A stretch of 64,000 nucleotides of DNA from Pseudotabrizicola sp. (GCF_030656345.1 NZ_JAUSNR010000010.1:372001-436000), one strand, 5' to 3'. Shown: positions 16,941 to 25,438, counted from the first letter of the stretch. Made by a program: numbers and translations. Notes: generated by a model not told the origin, from the letters alone.

Positions 16941-18200
16941 TCAGGGCGTGATCAGGATGGCGCGGAAATCGTTGACATTGGTCAGCGTCGGGCCGGTGAC
17001 CACCTGCCCGTCGATGGCGCCGAAAAAGCTGTGGGCGTCGTTGCGGGCCAAGGCGGTGGCGGGGTCAACGCCTGCGGCCTGCGCGCGGGCAAGGGTTCCG
17101 GGGCCGATCAGTGCGCCCGCCACCTCGGCCGCGCCGTCTACGCCATCGGTGTCGCAGGCAATGGCATGGATGCCGGGCGCGGCATCCAGCGCGATGGCCA
17201 GCGCCAGCGCAAATTCTGCATTCGGTCCGCCGATCCCGTCACCACGCCGCGTCACCGTCAGCTCGCCCCCCGACAGAAGCAGAACCGGCGCGTCGCCGGG
17301 GCGCAGTCTGGCCTTAACCGCCAGCGCCTCGGCCGCCTGCACGGCAGCCACCTCGCGCGCCTCACCTTCCAGCGCATCGCCCAGCAGGCGCACGTCGCAG
17401 CCCACCTCGCGTGCGATGGTGGCGGCGGCCTCCAGCGACTGGATGGGCGCGGCATAGATCCGGTTGGTCACCTGTGACAGGCGGGCATCCCCCGGCGGCA
17501 CCACGCCCGACCCGGCCTGCAACGCCGCCTGCACCGATGGCGGCACGGCGATCTGCCAGCGATCCAGTATCGCCTGCGCATCAGCGGGGGTGCTGGCATC
17601 GCCCACCGTGGGGCCGGACCCGATAAAGGCCGGATCATCCCCCGGCACGTCGGAAATCATCAGCGCCATCATCTGCGCCGGATGCGCGGCGGCCGCCAAC
17701 TGCCCGCCCTTGACCCGGCTCAGGTGCTTGCGCACCGTGTTCATCCGGTCAATCGGCGCGCCAGAGGCGAGCAACGCCGCATTCACCGCCTGTTTCTCCG
17801 CCAGCGTTACCGCATGGCTGGGGGCCACCAGCAAAGCCGAGGCACCGCCCGAGATCAGCGCCAGCACAAAATCCCCCTCGCCCAGCCCGCCCAGCAGATC
17901 CAGCATCCGCGTGGTGCCCACCTGCCCGGCGGCATCGGGCACCGGGTGTGCGGCCTCAACAATCTCTATTCCCCGGCAGGGGCGGCCATAACCATAGCGG
18001 GTGATCACCAGCCCCTCACACGGGCCCCATTCCGCCTCCACCGCCTCGGCCATGCGCGCACTGGCCTTGCCCGCGCCGACCACCACAACGCGGCCCGCAG
18101 GGCGCGGCGGCAGATGCCCGGCCAGCGAACGCATCGGATCGGCCACCTCGACCGCGCGGTCGAGCAGGCGGCGCAGAAGGCTGGGCGGGTTGGTGATCAT
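16941..18200 (-). CDS. Glycerate kinase, MOFRL type (GckA/TtuD-like)
   Basis: A 419-residue protein of the type-2 glycerate kinase family. Visible features are an N-terminal VVVVGAGKASARMAEAVE nucleotide-binding stretch, an LALISGGASALL motif, an NTVRKHLSRVKGGQLA segment and a C-terminal MOFRL domain (LLLSGGELTVT to DTDGVDGAAE). The enzyme phosphorylates D-glycerate to 2-phosphoglycerate. The ATG at 18200 is preceded by GAGGA. It is upstream of and co-directional with the LacI gene, so it may serve the same C3-C4 polyol pathway, though it may have its own promoter. Confidence 0.87.
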   Translation of the reverse strand: MITNPPSLLRRLLDRAVEVADPMRSLAGHLPPRPAGRVVVVGAGKASARMAEAVEAEWGPCEGLVITRYGYGRPCRGIEIVEAAHPVPDAAGQVGTTRMLDLLGGLGEGDFVLALISGGASALLVAPSHAVTLAEKQAVNAALLASGAPIDRMNTVRKHLSRVKGGQLAAAAHPAQMMALMISDVPGDDPAFIGSGPTVGDASTPADAQAILDRWQIAVPPSVQAALQAGSGVVPPGDARLSQVTNRIYAAPIQSLEAAATIAREVGCDVRLLGDALEGEAREVAAVQAAEALAVKARLRPGDAPVLLLSGGELTVTRRGDGIGGPNAEFALALAIALDAAPGIHAIACDTDGVDGAAEVAGALIGPGTLARAQAAGVDPATALARNDAHSFFGAIDGQVVTGPTLTNVNDFRAILITP

Positions 18201-18284
18201 CTGGCATCCTCGGCTTTGGCTGCCGTCTGTATAGGGCGGGCCGGACCGGGCGGGCAAGGATGTCATGCCAGCCATGGGCGCTGT

Positions 18285-18572
18285 TCAGCAGCGCAGCCGC
18301 CCCCGCATTTCGCCACTGTCGCCCTGCAGGGTCGATGCGATCAGCGCACAGCCAGTCACCTCGGGGATCAGCGCGATCATCGTGGCGCGGATGCCCTGAT
18401 GCTCCCCCCGCCGCGCATAGCCCAGACGGATCACCTCCACCGCAGTGCCCTTTTGGTAAACCGTATACTTGCGACCGTCGCGGACCACATCGGTGCGATC
18501 CGCGCCAAAGAACTGTGGCGCGGGCTGCGGCCCGCAGGCGGAGAGAAAAAGGACAAGGGCAAGGGCACGCAT
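18285..18572 (-). CDS. Small lipoprotein of unknown function
   Basis: A 95-residue protein with a lipoprotein signal peptide: hydrophobic LALVLFLSACGP with the lipobox cysteine near residue 13. The mature part is short, contains a GADRTDVVRDGRKYTVYQKG stretch and ends with cysteines that could form a disulfide. I do not recognise a functional family. A CtrA-type box lies 26-40 bases upstream of the start codon. Confidence 0.7.
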   Translation of the reverse strand: MRALALVLFLSACGPQPAPQFFGADRTDVVRDGRKYTVYQKGTAVEVIRLGYARRGEHQGIRATMIALIPEVTGCALIASTLQGDSGEMRGRLRC

Positions 18573-18597
18573 ACCGGGCAGTTTGCGCGCAGGATGG

Positions 18598-18612
18598 TTA
18601 ACCGCCCGTTAA
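18598..18612. promoter_or_regulatory. CtrA-type box TTAA-N7-TTAA
   Basis: TTAACCGCCCGTTAA is an exact match to the TTAA-N7-TTAA consensus of the cell-cycle regulator CtrA. It sits in the divergent region between the lipoprotein gene starting at 18572 and the entericidin-like gene starting at 18721, and at 26-40 bases from the first of these it would overlap its promoter. The consensus is short, so chance occurrence is possible. Confidence 0.5.
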
Positions 18613-18720
18613 AGCCCGGCTGAACCGACAAACAGCGAAATAATTCTGCCAAGCCGCCCCATGCGTGGAACCAAAGTCCCGCCCGCGCGTTGGCCCGCGA
18701 AATCACCGAGAGGATACCCG

Positions 18721-18858
18721 ATGAAAAGCCGCCTGACCCTTCTGTCCCTGCTCGCCGCCCTGACCCTTTCCGCCTGCGGCACTGTCGCCGGGGCCGGCCG
18801 CGACCTTCAGGTCGCCGGTGCGACGATCACGCAGGAAGCGCGTCAAGCGGCGAACTGA
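18721..18858 (+). CDS. Entericidin-like small lipoprotein
   Basis: A 45-residue peptide with a lipobox (LTLSACGTVAG) and a short mature part containing the GAGRDLQVAG segment typical of entericidin A/B family lipoproteins. GAGAGGA lies six bases upstream of the ATG, supporting this start over an in-frame one at 18661. Entericidins are envelope lipoproteins linked to stress and lysis. The gene is monocistronic, with a terminator directly behind it. Confidence 0.85.
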   Translation: MKSRLTLLSLLAALTLSACGTVAGAGRDLQVAGATITQEARQAAN

Positions 18859-18880
18859 TCCGGGCCTTCGCGGCCTGTGG

Positions 18881-18907
18881 AAAGGCGGGACAATGGCCCC
18901 GCCTTTT
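18881..18907 (+). terminator. Intrinsic terminator of the entericidin-like gene
   Basis: AAAGGCGGG at 18881-18889 pairs with CCCGCCTTT at 18898-18906 around an 8-base loop, and the run TTTTT follows on the plus strand. This is a canonical Rho-independent terminator 22 bases after the stop codon. Confidence 0.85.
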
Positions 18908-19005
18908 TGGTTTGGCGGGCAAGACCGGCACCCGACGATCCGTCAGGCGGTTGGCACCGTCGCGAAGAGCCGGAGCCATGCAGCAACTGGCGGACACGGA
19001 CCCGT

Positions 19006-19566
19006 TCAATCCAATCGTGCAGCAAGAAATGCGCGCCAGCCACCATAGCTGGTTGTGTCTTCGGATTGGTCCAGCCCTGCCTGCTCGACCACAAAGCCCA
19101 CCACATTCCGACCATCGGCAAGCGCGACGCGCCCCAGCCCGAGCGGAGACGGTATCTGCACGAGGAGCGCACCGAGCATCGGCGTCGACACGGACCAGAG
19201 TTCAAGAGCAACCGACGCGCCCTGTGCCGCCACCCGGAAAAGCCCGGGACGCGCAGGTGGTCCCCCGGCCAGAGCGAAAAGCCGGTAGCAGGGCGCGGTT
19301 TCGGTCGCTTCCAGAAACCGCCCGCCAAGGCTTGTGATCTGGGGGTTGAGCGGCAGGCCCGCCATATGTGCCCCGACAGGCGCGATGGCCGTCTCGCCCG
19401 GCAGGGGCGCGGGTTGTGGCAGGGCAGTGGCGGGCAGTGGCTTGCCGGTCGCCCCCATCGGCACCTGCGCATCGGCCTGCAGCGCCTGCGCCAGCCCTTC
19501 CGTCAGCGCATCCTGACCCGACCGTGCCAGAAGCGTCACGTTTCCGGGCCCGCCATCGCTGCGCGC
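19006..19566 (-). pseudogene. Allophanate hydrolase remnant (C-terminal part only)
   Basis: The translated segment begins at the end of the amidase domain (GGPGNVTLLARSGQDAL) and runs through a complete AtzF-type C-terminal domain, including PLNPQITSLGGRFLEATETA and YRLFALAGGPPARPGLFRV. An intact allophanate hydrolase is about 600 residues; the first 400 or so, including the Ser-Ser-Lys amidase catalytic residues, are missing. Its 5' side is fused out of frame to a cupin gene remnant. Allophanate hydrolase converts allophanate to ammonia and CO2 in urea and biuret breakdown. It is the last member of a decayed operon. Confidence 0.85.
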
Positions 19567-19846
19567 CGCTATGGGTTCGGTGCGTGGTGCCCGCAGGATT
19601 GAGAACAAGTGCGCCCGCGCGATAAGTGCCCCGCTCGTCCGATTGCGCGCCGCTCAGGACAAGGATCGTCTCAAGACCCGGGTGAAAATAGGCCGGTATG
19701 CTCGCGCCCGGAGCATAGCGTAACAACGCGACATCTGGCGGGCCATCATAAATCTTCGCAATCTCGACCCCGTCGCGGAAGGGCTTGAACGCGGCGTTGG
19801 TCCAGTCTTCCGGCAGGAATCCGGGAAAGTGTAGTGGCTCAGACAT
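19567..19846 (-). pseudogene. Cupin-domain protein remnant, truncated at 3' end
   Basis: The start is intact: an ATG at 19846 with AGGAGG upstream. About 90 residues follow with a single cupin barrel signature (YHPGLETILVLSGAQSDERG, then NPAGTTHRTHS). The sequence then runs out of frame into the allophanate hydrolase remnant, so the last strands of the barrel are lost. Small cupins often accompany urea- and biuret-type hydrolase genes; the role is unknown. A read-through product would be about 214 residues with a nonsense tail. Confidence 0.7.
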
Positions 19847-20204
19847 TCAGCGCCCTCCTGTCCTGATCGGTCGTGGCGGTCCATCCCACGATTGCGCCTT
19901 ACGCGCGGATCATCGCCAGCGCCGCTGCCTTGAATTCGGGGAAGTAGCTTTCTGTCGCATCCTCGACCAACAGCGCGTCAAAGCCCCGGTCTTTGGCTTC
20001 GCGCATGGTCGTCTGCACGCAGACCTCTGTCGTCACACCGGCGAAAAACAGCGTGGTGATGCCAAGGCCGGTCAGCACCTCCATCAACAGGGTGGCGTAG
20101 AATGCGCCCTTTCCCGGCTTGTCGATCACGACCTCTCCGGGCAAAGGGGCAAGGGCGGGTATGATGTCGGCACCGGGCTCCCCCGCGATCAGGATGCGGC
20201 CCAT
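19839..20204 (-). pseudogene. Isochorismatase-like cysteine hydrolase remnant (biuret hydrolase-like)
   Basis: About 120 residues of an isochorismatase-fold amidohydrolase are preserved: [14 protein letters not shown], then [20 protein letters not shown], with the nucleophile cysteine in TEVCV. This GVTTEVCV pattern is found in biuret hydrolase and ureidoacrylate/N-carbamoyl-type enzymes. The N-terminal half with the catalytic aspartate is missing. An in-frame TAA at 19899-19901 interrupts the normal C-terminus, which continues beyond it (GAIVGWTATTDQ) to a natural TGA at 19839. The TAA stands where a CAA glutamine is expected, a single C-to-T change. Confidence 0.8.
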
Positions 20205-20220
20205 GGCAACTTCGTCGCCT

Positions 20221-20328
20221 GCGCATGTCGCGGCCTGACAGCCAGAAGCGGCGGCCCGTCCCGTTCCGGTCAAAACTGCGGAAGGCGATGTTTTCGGCCA
20301 TGCTCATCCGGGCCGCGCAGGCGTTGCG
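20221..20328 (-). pseudogene. ABC transporter ATPase remnant (short internal fragment)
   Basis: A 36-residue reading-frame fragment, including [17 protein letters not shown] and FWLSGRDM, matches the start of the second nucleotide-binding domain of the two-domain ATPases that work with BMP-type binding proteins. Walker motifs are absent. It is joined directly to a permease fragment on its 5' side and to the hydrolase remnant on its 3' side, so at least two internal deletions occurred here. Confidence 0.6.
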
Positions 20329-20844
20329 CACCAGATGGTTCATCAGCGCAATGGCGATATAGGCCAGCAGCGGGGAAGAGATCGTCTCGTTCACGCCCCG
20401 GTAGTGGCGCAATCCCCCGGCAAGGCCGATCCACAGGCCCCCCACCAGCATTGCCCCCGCAGCCATGACCGGCAGCGCAACCACAGGCGCGGTTCCGGTC
20501 AGCGCCCCCCCAAGGCCCCGGCGGCCACCCCGCCCAGCACGATCGCACCTTCGCCGCCAATGACGACAAGGCCAAGCCGCGGAGGCAAAGCCACGCACAG
20601 GACGGCAAACAGCAGGGGGCAGTCCGTGACAGCGTGTTCTGCCACGAAAAAGCCGATCCATATCCACCACGCCAGACCAGCGTGAAATACTGGACCGGCG
20701 ACTTGCCTTGCGTCAGCAGAAACAGGCTGAACACGGCAAAGCCCGCCATCAGCGCAAGGAGCGGGATGGCCACAGGCTCTGCCCTGCGGGCAAGAGTGGG
20801 AAGGACGGCAGCCCCCCTGATTCGATGATTGCCTGATCTGCCAT
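20329..20844 (-). pseudogene. BMP-type ABC transporter permease remnant with three frameshifts
   Basis: The start (ATG at 20844) and about 170 codons of a nucleoside/BMP-type permease can be rebuilt. It opens with MADQAIIES and the first membrane helix IPLLALMAGFAVFSLFLL, then YFTLVWRGGYGSAFSWQNTL, then ALPPRLGLVVIGGEGAIVLG and LRHYRGVNETISS. The segments lie in three different frames. The shifts fall at runs of G or C near 20808, 20615 and 20508. The rest of the permease, roughly half, is deleted. Intact relatives are about 350 residues. Confidence 0.8.
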
Positions 20845-20871
20845 GCCGCCCCCCCGGTTCCCAAGCCCGCC

Positions 20872-21435
20872 CTACGACGTTGACCCGACAACGCCTTCAA
20901 CAAGATAATCCATGCTTTCCAGTGCGATGTCGGTCTCGACCAAAGCCTCGCCTGCGGCCAGCAGGGGCTTGCCGGTATTGTCGTTCAAAGGTCCCTTCAG
21001 GGCCGCGAATCCGCCCGCCATGATTTCGGCCTTCACCGCTTCGAACTGCGCGCGGGCGGCGTCGCTGACGGAGGCACCAGGCGAAGACATCTTGATGAAC
21101 CCCTCCGCCGGCCCGCCGCGCACGAAATTGTCGATGGTCCCGCCGTCCAGCACGGTCTGAACCATGCCGGTATAGACGCCCGCCCAGTTCCATTCGGCCC
21201 CGGTCAAATACTTCTCGGGGGCAAGCGCGGACTGGTCGGCGTGGTAGCCACAGATGAACGCGCCACGCCGCGCGGCCGTTTCCATCACCACTTTCGGCCC
21301 GTCGACATGGCAGGTGATGACATCGCAGCCCGCATCCGCCAGCGCATTCGTGGCTTCGGCCTCTTTCACGGCCAGTGACCATTCCCCGGTAAAGATCACC
21401 TGGCAGGTGATCGACGGATCGACCGCCCTCGCCCC
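20872..21435 (-). pseudogene. BMP-family ABC transporter substrate-binding protein remnant (C-terminal half)
   Basis: About 185 residues of a basic-membrane-protein-family binding protein are preserved in one frame, from LGARAVDPSITCQV through FTGEWSLAVKEAEATNALAD and CDVITCHVDGPKVV to a normal stop at 20872. The signal peptide and N-terminal lobe are missing. The break lies at about 21435, where the sequence continues straight into a LysR gene fragment on the opposite strand, so one deletion removed both 5' ends and the shared promoter region. Confidence 0.82.
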
Positions 21436-22128
21436 CAGAAGGCAGGCAGCGGATTACGAAAAGCTCAAGGGCCAGATCGCCGATCTGCGGGGCGAGCGGC
21501 GCGGCCATGTTGCCATCGCCTGTTCGCAGGCCTTCGTTCCCTATTTCCTGCCCGCCACTGCATCGGGACTTACCGCCGCGATCACCCTGGCGTCAGCTTC
21601 AGCGTGCGGGTCCGTGACCGGGCGGCGGCGGAAACCGCGCTCGCCGATCACAGCGCCGACATTGCCCTGATCTTCGAGCCTGTCCGTCTGTCCGAGGTGC
21701 AGGTGCTTGCCAGCGTTCGGCAACCGTTCCATGCCGTGATGGCGGCGGACCATCTGCTTGCCAGCAAGGCCGTGGTCCGGCTGCGCGATTGCGCCCTGTT
21801 CCCCGTGGCACTTCCCACGGCGGTCTATGGCGTGCGCCACCTGATCGACGTCGCGCTGGTCCGGTTGTCCATCGAGCTGCCCTCGATGATAGAAACTGAC
21901 AGCTTCGATTTCATGCGGCATTATCCAGAACAGGAATGGATCATCAGCTTTCAGATGCAGGTTGGTCTTCCAGACTCCTACCCCTCTGTCGTCACGCGCC
22001 CGATTGACCCCCGGGATGTGCCTTCCGGGCGGCTCTATCTGTGCCAGTTGCGCAGCCGCACCCTTCCCGTCGCGGCGGCGAAATTTGCGGCCCTTCTCGA
22101 GCGGGAAATCGACCTGCTGGAAACATAA
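21436..22128 (+). pseudogene. LysR-family regulator remnant (no DNA-binding domain, frameshifted)
   Basis: The linker and effector domain of a LysR regulator remain: YEKLKGQIADLRGERRGHVA, then the effector-domain start (HVAIACSQAFVPYFLPA). After a one-base frameshift near 21557 come HPGVSFSVRVRDRAAAETAL and the rest to a natural TAA at 22126. The N-terminal winged helix is deleted together with the 5' end of the divergent binding-protein gene. In the ancestral locus it was probably the divergent activator of the operon. Confidence 0.82.
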
Positions 22129-22192
22129 GCCGCAGCGCGGTCGGCACCTTGCCCGGCATCGCGGGAGATGTGGCCTCTGCCGTTTATAGCAA

Positions 22193-22218
22193 GCTTTGGC
22201 CCACGAAGGGCCAAAAGC
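22193..22218 (-). terminator. Putative terminator downstream of argF
   Basis: GCTTTGGCCC at 22193-22202 pairs with GGGCCAAAAGC at 22208-22218 around a 5-base loop, 64 bases beyond the argF stop on the minus strand. The stem is strong but only a short T-rich stretch follows. Confidence 0.5.
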
Positions 22219-22281
22219 CAGAGGATGCGGGTGCCAACCCGGTGCGCAACGGATTGCAAAAGCGTGCCGTGCGCAAAGCGC

Positions 22282-23208
22282 CTATTTCCCCAGACACCAG
22301 CGCATGATTGCCTTTTGCGCGTGCAGCCGGTTTTCCGCCTCGTCAAAGATCACCGAATGCGGGCCGTCCATCACGGCGCTGCTCGCCTCATCGTTGCGAT
22401 GCGCGGGCAGGCAATGCATGAACAGGCTGTCTGGCTTGGCCTTTGCCATCAAAGCCTCATTCACCTGATAGCCGCGCAGCTGATTGTGGCGGCGCTCTTT
22501 CGCCGACTCCGGGTCGTGCATGCTGACCCATGTATCGGTCACCACCAGATCGGCCCCGATGATGGCGGTATGCGGATCGCGTTCGATCTGCACATCCGAG
22601 CCCTTGGCGCGGGCGAACTGGACGAACTTCGGCTCCGGGTCCAGCGTTTCCGGTCCTGTAAAGGTAAAATCGAAACCGAACTGTCCGGCGGCATGCAGGA
22701 AGGACGCGCAGACATTGTTGCCATCGCCGGCCCAGACCACCTTTTTCCCGGCAATCGGGCCGCGAAATTCCTCATAGGTCATCACATCGGCCATGATCTG
22801 GCACGGATGGGTGCGGTTGGTCAGGCCGTTGATCACCGGCACGGTGGCGTGTTCGGCCATTTCCAGCAGCGTCGCCTCTTCAAAGGTGCGGATCATGATC
22901 AGATCGACATAGCGCGACAGCACGCGGGCGGTGTCGGCGATGGTCTCACCATGCCCCAGCTGCATTTCCTTGCCAGACAGCACCATGGTCTGGCCGCCCA
23001 TCTGCCGCACGCCGACATCAAACGACACGCGGGTGCGGGTCGAGGGTTTTTCAAAGATCAGCGCAACCATGTGACCGGCCAGCGGCTGGTCATCATCCGG
23101 CGCACCGCGCGGGCGGCCCAGACGGGCCGTTTTCATGGCATGGGCCGAGTCGATCATGGATCTGAGCTCGGTGGCGTCGGTGGTGTGGATATCAAGGAAG
23201 TGTTTCAT
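22282..23208 (-). CDS. argF: Ornithine carbamoyltransferase
   Basis: A 308-residue anabolic ornithine carbamoyltransferase that makes citrulline from ornithine and carbamoyl phosphate. The carbamoyl-phosphate loop [20 protein letters not shown] holds the STRTR signature, an HPCQ motif follows near the middle, and the ornithine-site FMHCLPAHR motif lies near the C-terminus. The ATG at 23208 gives the conserved opening MKHFLDIHT. It lies 82 bases downstream of argD in the same direction, a common alphaproteobacterial argDF operon, with a palindromic repeat in the gap. Confidence 0.96.
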   Translation of the reverse strand: MKHFLDIHTTDATELRSMIDSAHAMKTARLGRPRGAPDDDQPLAGHMVALIFEKPSTRTRVSFDVGVRQMGGQTMVLSGKEMQLGHGETIADTARVLSRYVDLIMIRTFEEATLLEMAEHATVPVINGLTNRTHPCQIMADVMTYEEFRGPIAGKKVVWAGDGNNVCASFLHAAGQFGFDFTFTGPETLDPEPKFVQFARAKGSDVQIERDPHTAIIGADLVVTDTWVSMHDPESAKERRHNQLRGYQVNEALMAKAKPDSLFMHCLPAHRNDEASSAVMDGPHSVIFDEAENRLHAQKAIMRWCLGK

Positions 23209-23235
23209 GTCATTTCGTTTCTTTGGCGGCAAGCG

Positions 23236-23280
23236 CCGGGGGCTGTCTGCCCCCGGACCCCCGAGAGTATTTATCAAAGG
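23236..23280. repeat. Palindromic intergenic element, copy 2 (argD-argF gap)
   Basis: CCGGGGGC at 23236-23243 pairs with GCCCCCGG at 23249-23256 around loop TGTCT, followed by ACCCCCGAGAGTATTTATCAAAG. The stem sequence differs from the elements at 12276 and 29999, but the GAGTATTT-ATCAA tail is shared. It lies within the argDF transcript. Confidence 0.65.
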
Positions 23281-23290
23281 TGCAAGCGGA

Positions 23291-24469
23291 TCAGAGGGCG
23301 GCTTCCAGATCAGTGGCGGTGGCGTCGAGGCGGGAGAGAGCTTCGGTGATATCCGTCTCGGGGATGTTGAGGGCAGGCAGCAGGCGCAGCACGTTGTCGG
23401 CGGCGGCGACGGTGAGGATGTGTTGTGCGTAGCCCGCTTTGACCACGTCGGTATTGGGCACCACGCATTTCAGGCCAAGGATCAGGCCCTGCCCGCGCAC
23501 CGCCTCGAACACCTTGGGGTGGCTGGCGACCAGACCTTCAAGGCCTTGGCGGAACTGCGCCGCCTTTTGGCTGACGGCATCGAGGAAGGCAGGATCGCTG
23601 ACAATCTCGGTGACCTTTGCCCCCACAGCACAACCCAGCGGGTTGCCGCCGTAGGTGGAACCGTGGCTGCCCGCAACCATGCCCGACGCGGCATGTTCGG
23701 TGGCCAGCACCGCGCCCAAAGGAAAGCCGCCGCCGATGCCCTTGGCGACCATCATGATATCGGGGGTGACCCCGGCCCATTCATGGGCGAACAGCCGCCC
23801 CGTGCGGCCCATGCCGCATTGCACCTCGTCAAAGATCAGCAGCGTGCCGGTGCTGTCGCACAGGTCGCGCAAACCCTTGAGGCACTGATCAGGGACCACA
23901 CGGATGCCACCTTCTCCCTGAATCGGTTCGATGATCACGGCGCAGGTCTGGTCTGTGATCGCGGCACGGATCGCATCGTGATCGGCCCATTTCACCTGCG
24001 TAAAGCCCGGCATCAAGGGGCCGTAGCCCTTGACCATCTTTTCCGACCCGGCGGCGGCAATCGCCCCGGTAGACCGGCCATGGAACGCACCTTCGAACGC
24101 GATGATCTGCGTGCGCTCGGGGTGGCCCGCGTCATAATGGTGCTTGCGCGCCATCTTGATGGCCAGCTCTGCCGCTTCGGTCCCCGAATTGGTGAAGAAC
24201 ACCGTATCGGCAAAGGTCCGGTCCACCAGCAGTTCGGCCAGATGCTCCTGTTCCGGGATGCGGTAGATGTTGGACACATGCCACAGCTTTTGCGCCTGCG
24301 CCGTCAGGGTTTCCACCAATGCCGGATGGGCATGGCCAAGCGCGTTCACGGCGATGCCCGCCCCCAGATCAAGGTATCGGCTACCATCTTCGGACGTAAG
24401 CCAGCTGCCCTCCCCCGTCACAAAGGCAAGGGGGGCGCGGTTATAGGTGGGCAGGACGGCGGAAATCAT
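23291..24469 (-). CDS. argD: Acetylornithine aminotransferase (class III PLP enzyme)
   Basis: A 392-residue class III aminotransferase converting N-acetylglutamate semialdehyde to N-acetylornithine. Visible features are the opening [16 protein letters not shown], the [17 protein letters not shown] loop that binds the phosphate of PLP, the [15 protein letters not shown] aspartate segment and the [14 protein letters not shown] lysine that forms the Schiff base. The ATG at 24469 fits the family start. It is the first gene of the argDF operon and divergent from gcrA. Confidence 0.94.
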   Translation of the reverse strand: MISAVLPTYNRAPLAFVTGEGSWLTSEDGSRYLDLGAGIAVNALGHAHPALVETLTAQAQKLWHVSNIYRIPEQEHLAELLVDRTFADTVFFTNSGTEAAELAIKMARKHHYDAGHPERTQIIAFEGAFHGRSTGAIAAAGSEKMVKGYGPLMPGFTQVKWADHDAIRAAITDQTCAVIIEPIQGEGGIRVVPDQCLKGLRDLCDSTGTLLIFDEVQCGMGRTGRLFAHEWAGVTPDIMMVAKGIGGGFPLGAVLATEHAASGMVAGSHGSTYGGNPLGCAVGAKVTEIVSDPAFLDAVSQKAAQFRQGLEGLVASHPKVFEAVRGQGLILGLKCVVPNTDVVKAGYAQHILTVAAADNVLRLLPALNIPETDITEALSRLDATATDLEAAL

Positions 24470-24816
24470 GGCACATGCCTTTCGGGGTCTGGCGGAACCG
24501 GAACGATGGGTCTTCCCTGAACAACGGCGGGAAGCCAAGGCGTAGCGGGTGGCCGCAGGGGGTGTCAATCTGGGGATGGCCCTGTGCGCCGGGCCAGGCG
24601 TAACCATTCGCTCAGAAGCGTCGGGGACGTCGGATAAGGGCGTGCCGTCTGGTCATATCCTGTCGATAGGCGAAGATCGGCCGTCTGTAAACGGAAATCT
24701 GGCAGGCTGTTTCGCCCGCCAGCGCTTGATCTTCGCCCCGCCTGCTTGTATCCCGTGCCGTCGCGGTTAGAATGCGCGGCACATGACCATTGCACAGCCC
24801 AACAGCGGAGATCACC
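24470..24816. promoter_or_regulatory. Divergent region between argD and gcrA
   Basis: About 350 bases without a gene. For gcrA, a sigma-70-like promoter is visible: TTGTAT at 24746-24751 and TAGAAT at 24768-24773 with a 16-base spacer, placing transcription start near 24780. No clear promoter for argD and no riboswitch-like folding is evident in the remainder. Confidence 0.5.
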
Positions 24817-25422
24817 ATGTCCTGGACGGATGAGCGGGTTGAAACGCTCAAGAAGATGTGGGCCGAAGGCCAGTCGGCCAGCCAGATCGCCAAGGAACTT
24901 GGGGGTGTTACCCGCAATGCGGTGATTGGCAAGGTGCACCGTCTGGGCCTGTCGAACCGTGTCGGCGGCGGCAAGGATGAGGCAGAGGAAGAGGCACCCG
25001 TGGTGGCGGCCAAGCCCGAACCGGCGTCCCGACCCGCGCCGGAACCGCGCCCCGAGCCTGTTGCCACAGCCCCGCGCCCGGCCCCTGAACGCCCGGCTGC
25101 CGCCCCCGTGGCCCCGTCGAACGTGACGCCGCTGCCGGTGCGCAAGGCGATCATTCCTGCCGGTCAGCCGCTGCCGCCGCAGCCGTCGGCCAATGAGATC
25201 AGCCCCGAAGCCCTGGCCTCGGTGCGTGAGGTGGAAAAGCACGCCAAACGCCTGACGCTGATGGAACTGACCGAACGCACCTGCAAATGGCCGATCGGCG
25301 ACCCGGCAACCGATGACTTCTGGTTCTGCGGCTTGCCCAGCCTGCCCGGCAAACCCTATTGCGAGGCGCATGTCGGCGTGGCCTTCCAGCCGATGAGCGC
25401 GCGACGCGACCGCCGCCGCTGA
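24817..25422 (+). CDS. gcrA: Cell-cycle regulator GcrA
   Basis: A 201-residue GcrA protein. The N-terminal helix-turn-helix is conserved (WTDERVETLKKMWAEGQSAS and NAVIGKVHRLGLSNR). A long Pro/Ala/Glu-rich linker follows at about residues 55-125. The C-terminal sigma-70-interacting domain contains TCKWPIGDP and FCGLP with conserved cysteines and histidine. GcrA binds RNA polymerase sigma-70 and activates promoters with methylated GANTC sites. The ATG at 24817 follows AGCGGAG. It is restricted to alphaproteobacteria and is a strong taxonomic marker. Confidence 0.95.
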   Translation: MSWTDERVETLKKMWAEGQSASQIAKELGGVTRNAVIGKVHRLGLSNRVGGGKDEAEEEAPVVAAKPEPASRPAPEPRPEPVATAPRPAPERPAAAPVAPSNVTPLPVRKAIIPAGQPLPPQPSANEISPEALASVREVEKHAKRLTLMELTERTCKWPIGDPATDDFWFCGLPSLPGKPYCEAHVGVAFQPMSARRDRRR

Positions 25423-25438
25423 TCCATACAACTGGCGC

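Noticed and set aside
19006-22128. Insertion sequence or phage remnant as cause of the gene decay
   Set aside because: No transposase or integrase frame, terminal inverted repeats or target duplications are visible; the breaks are simple deletions.
24470-24816. Riboswitch or attenuator controlling argD
   Set aside because: No conserved aptamer-like pattern, leader peptide rich in arginine codons or terminator/antiterminator pair was found.
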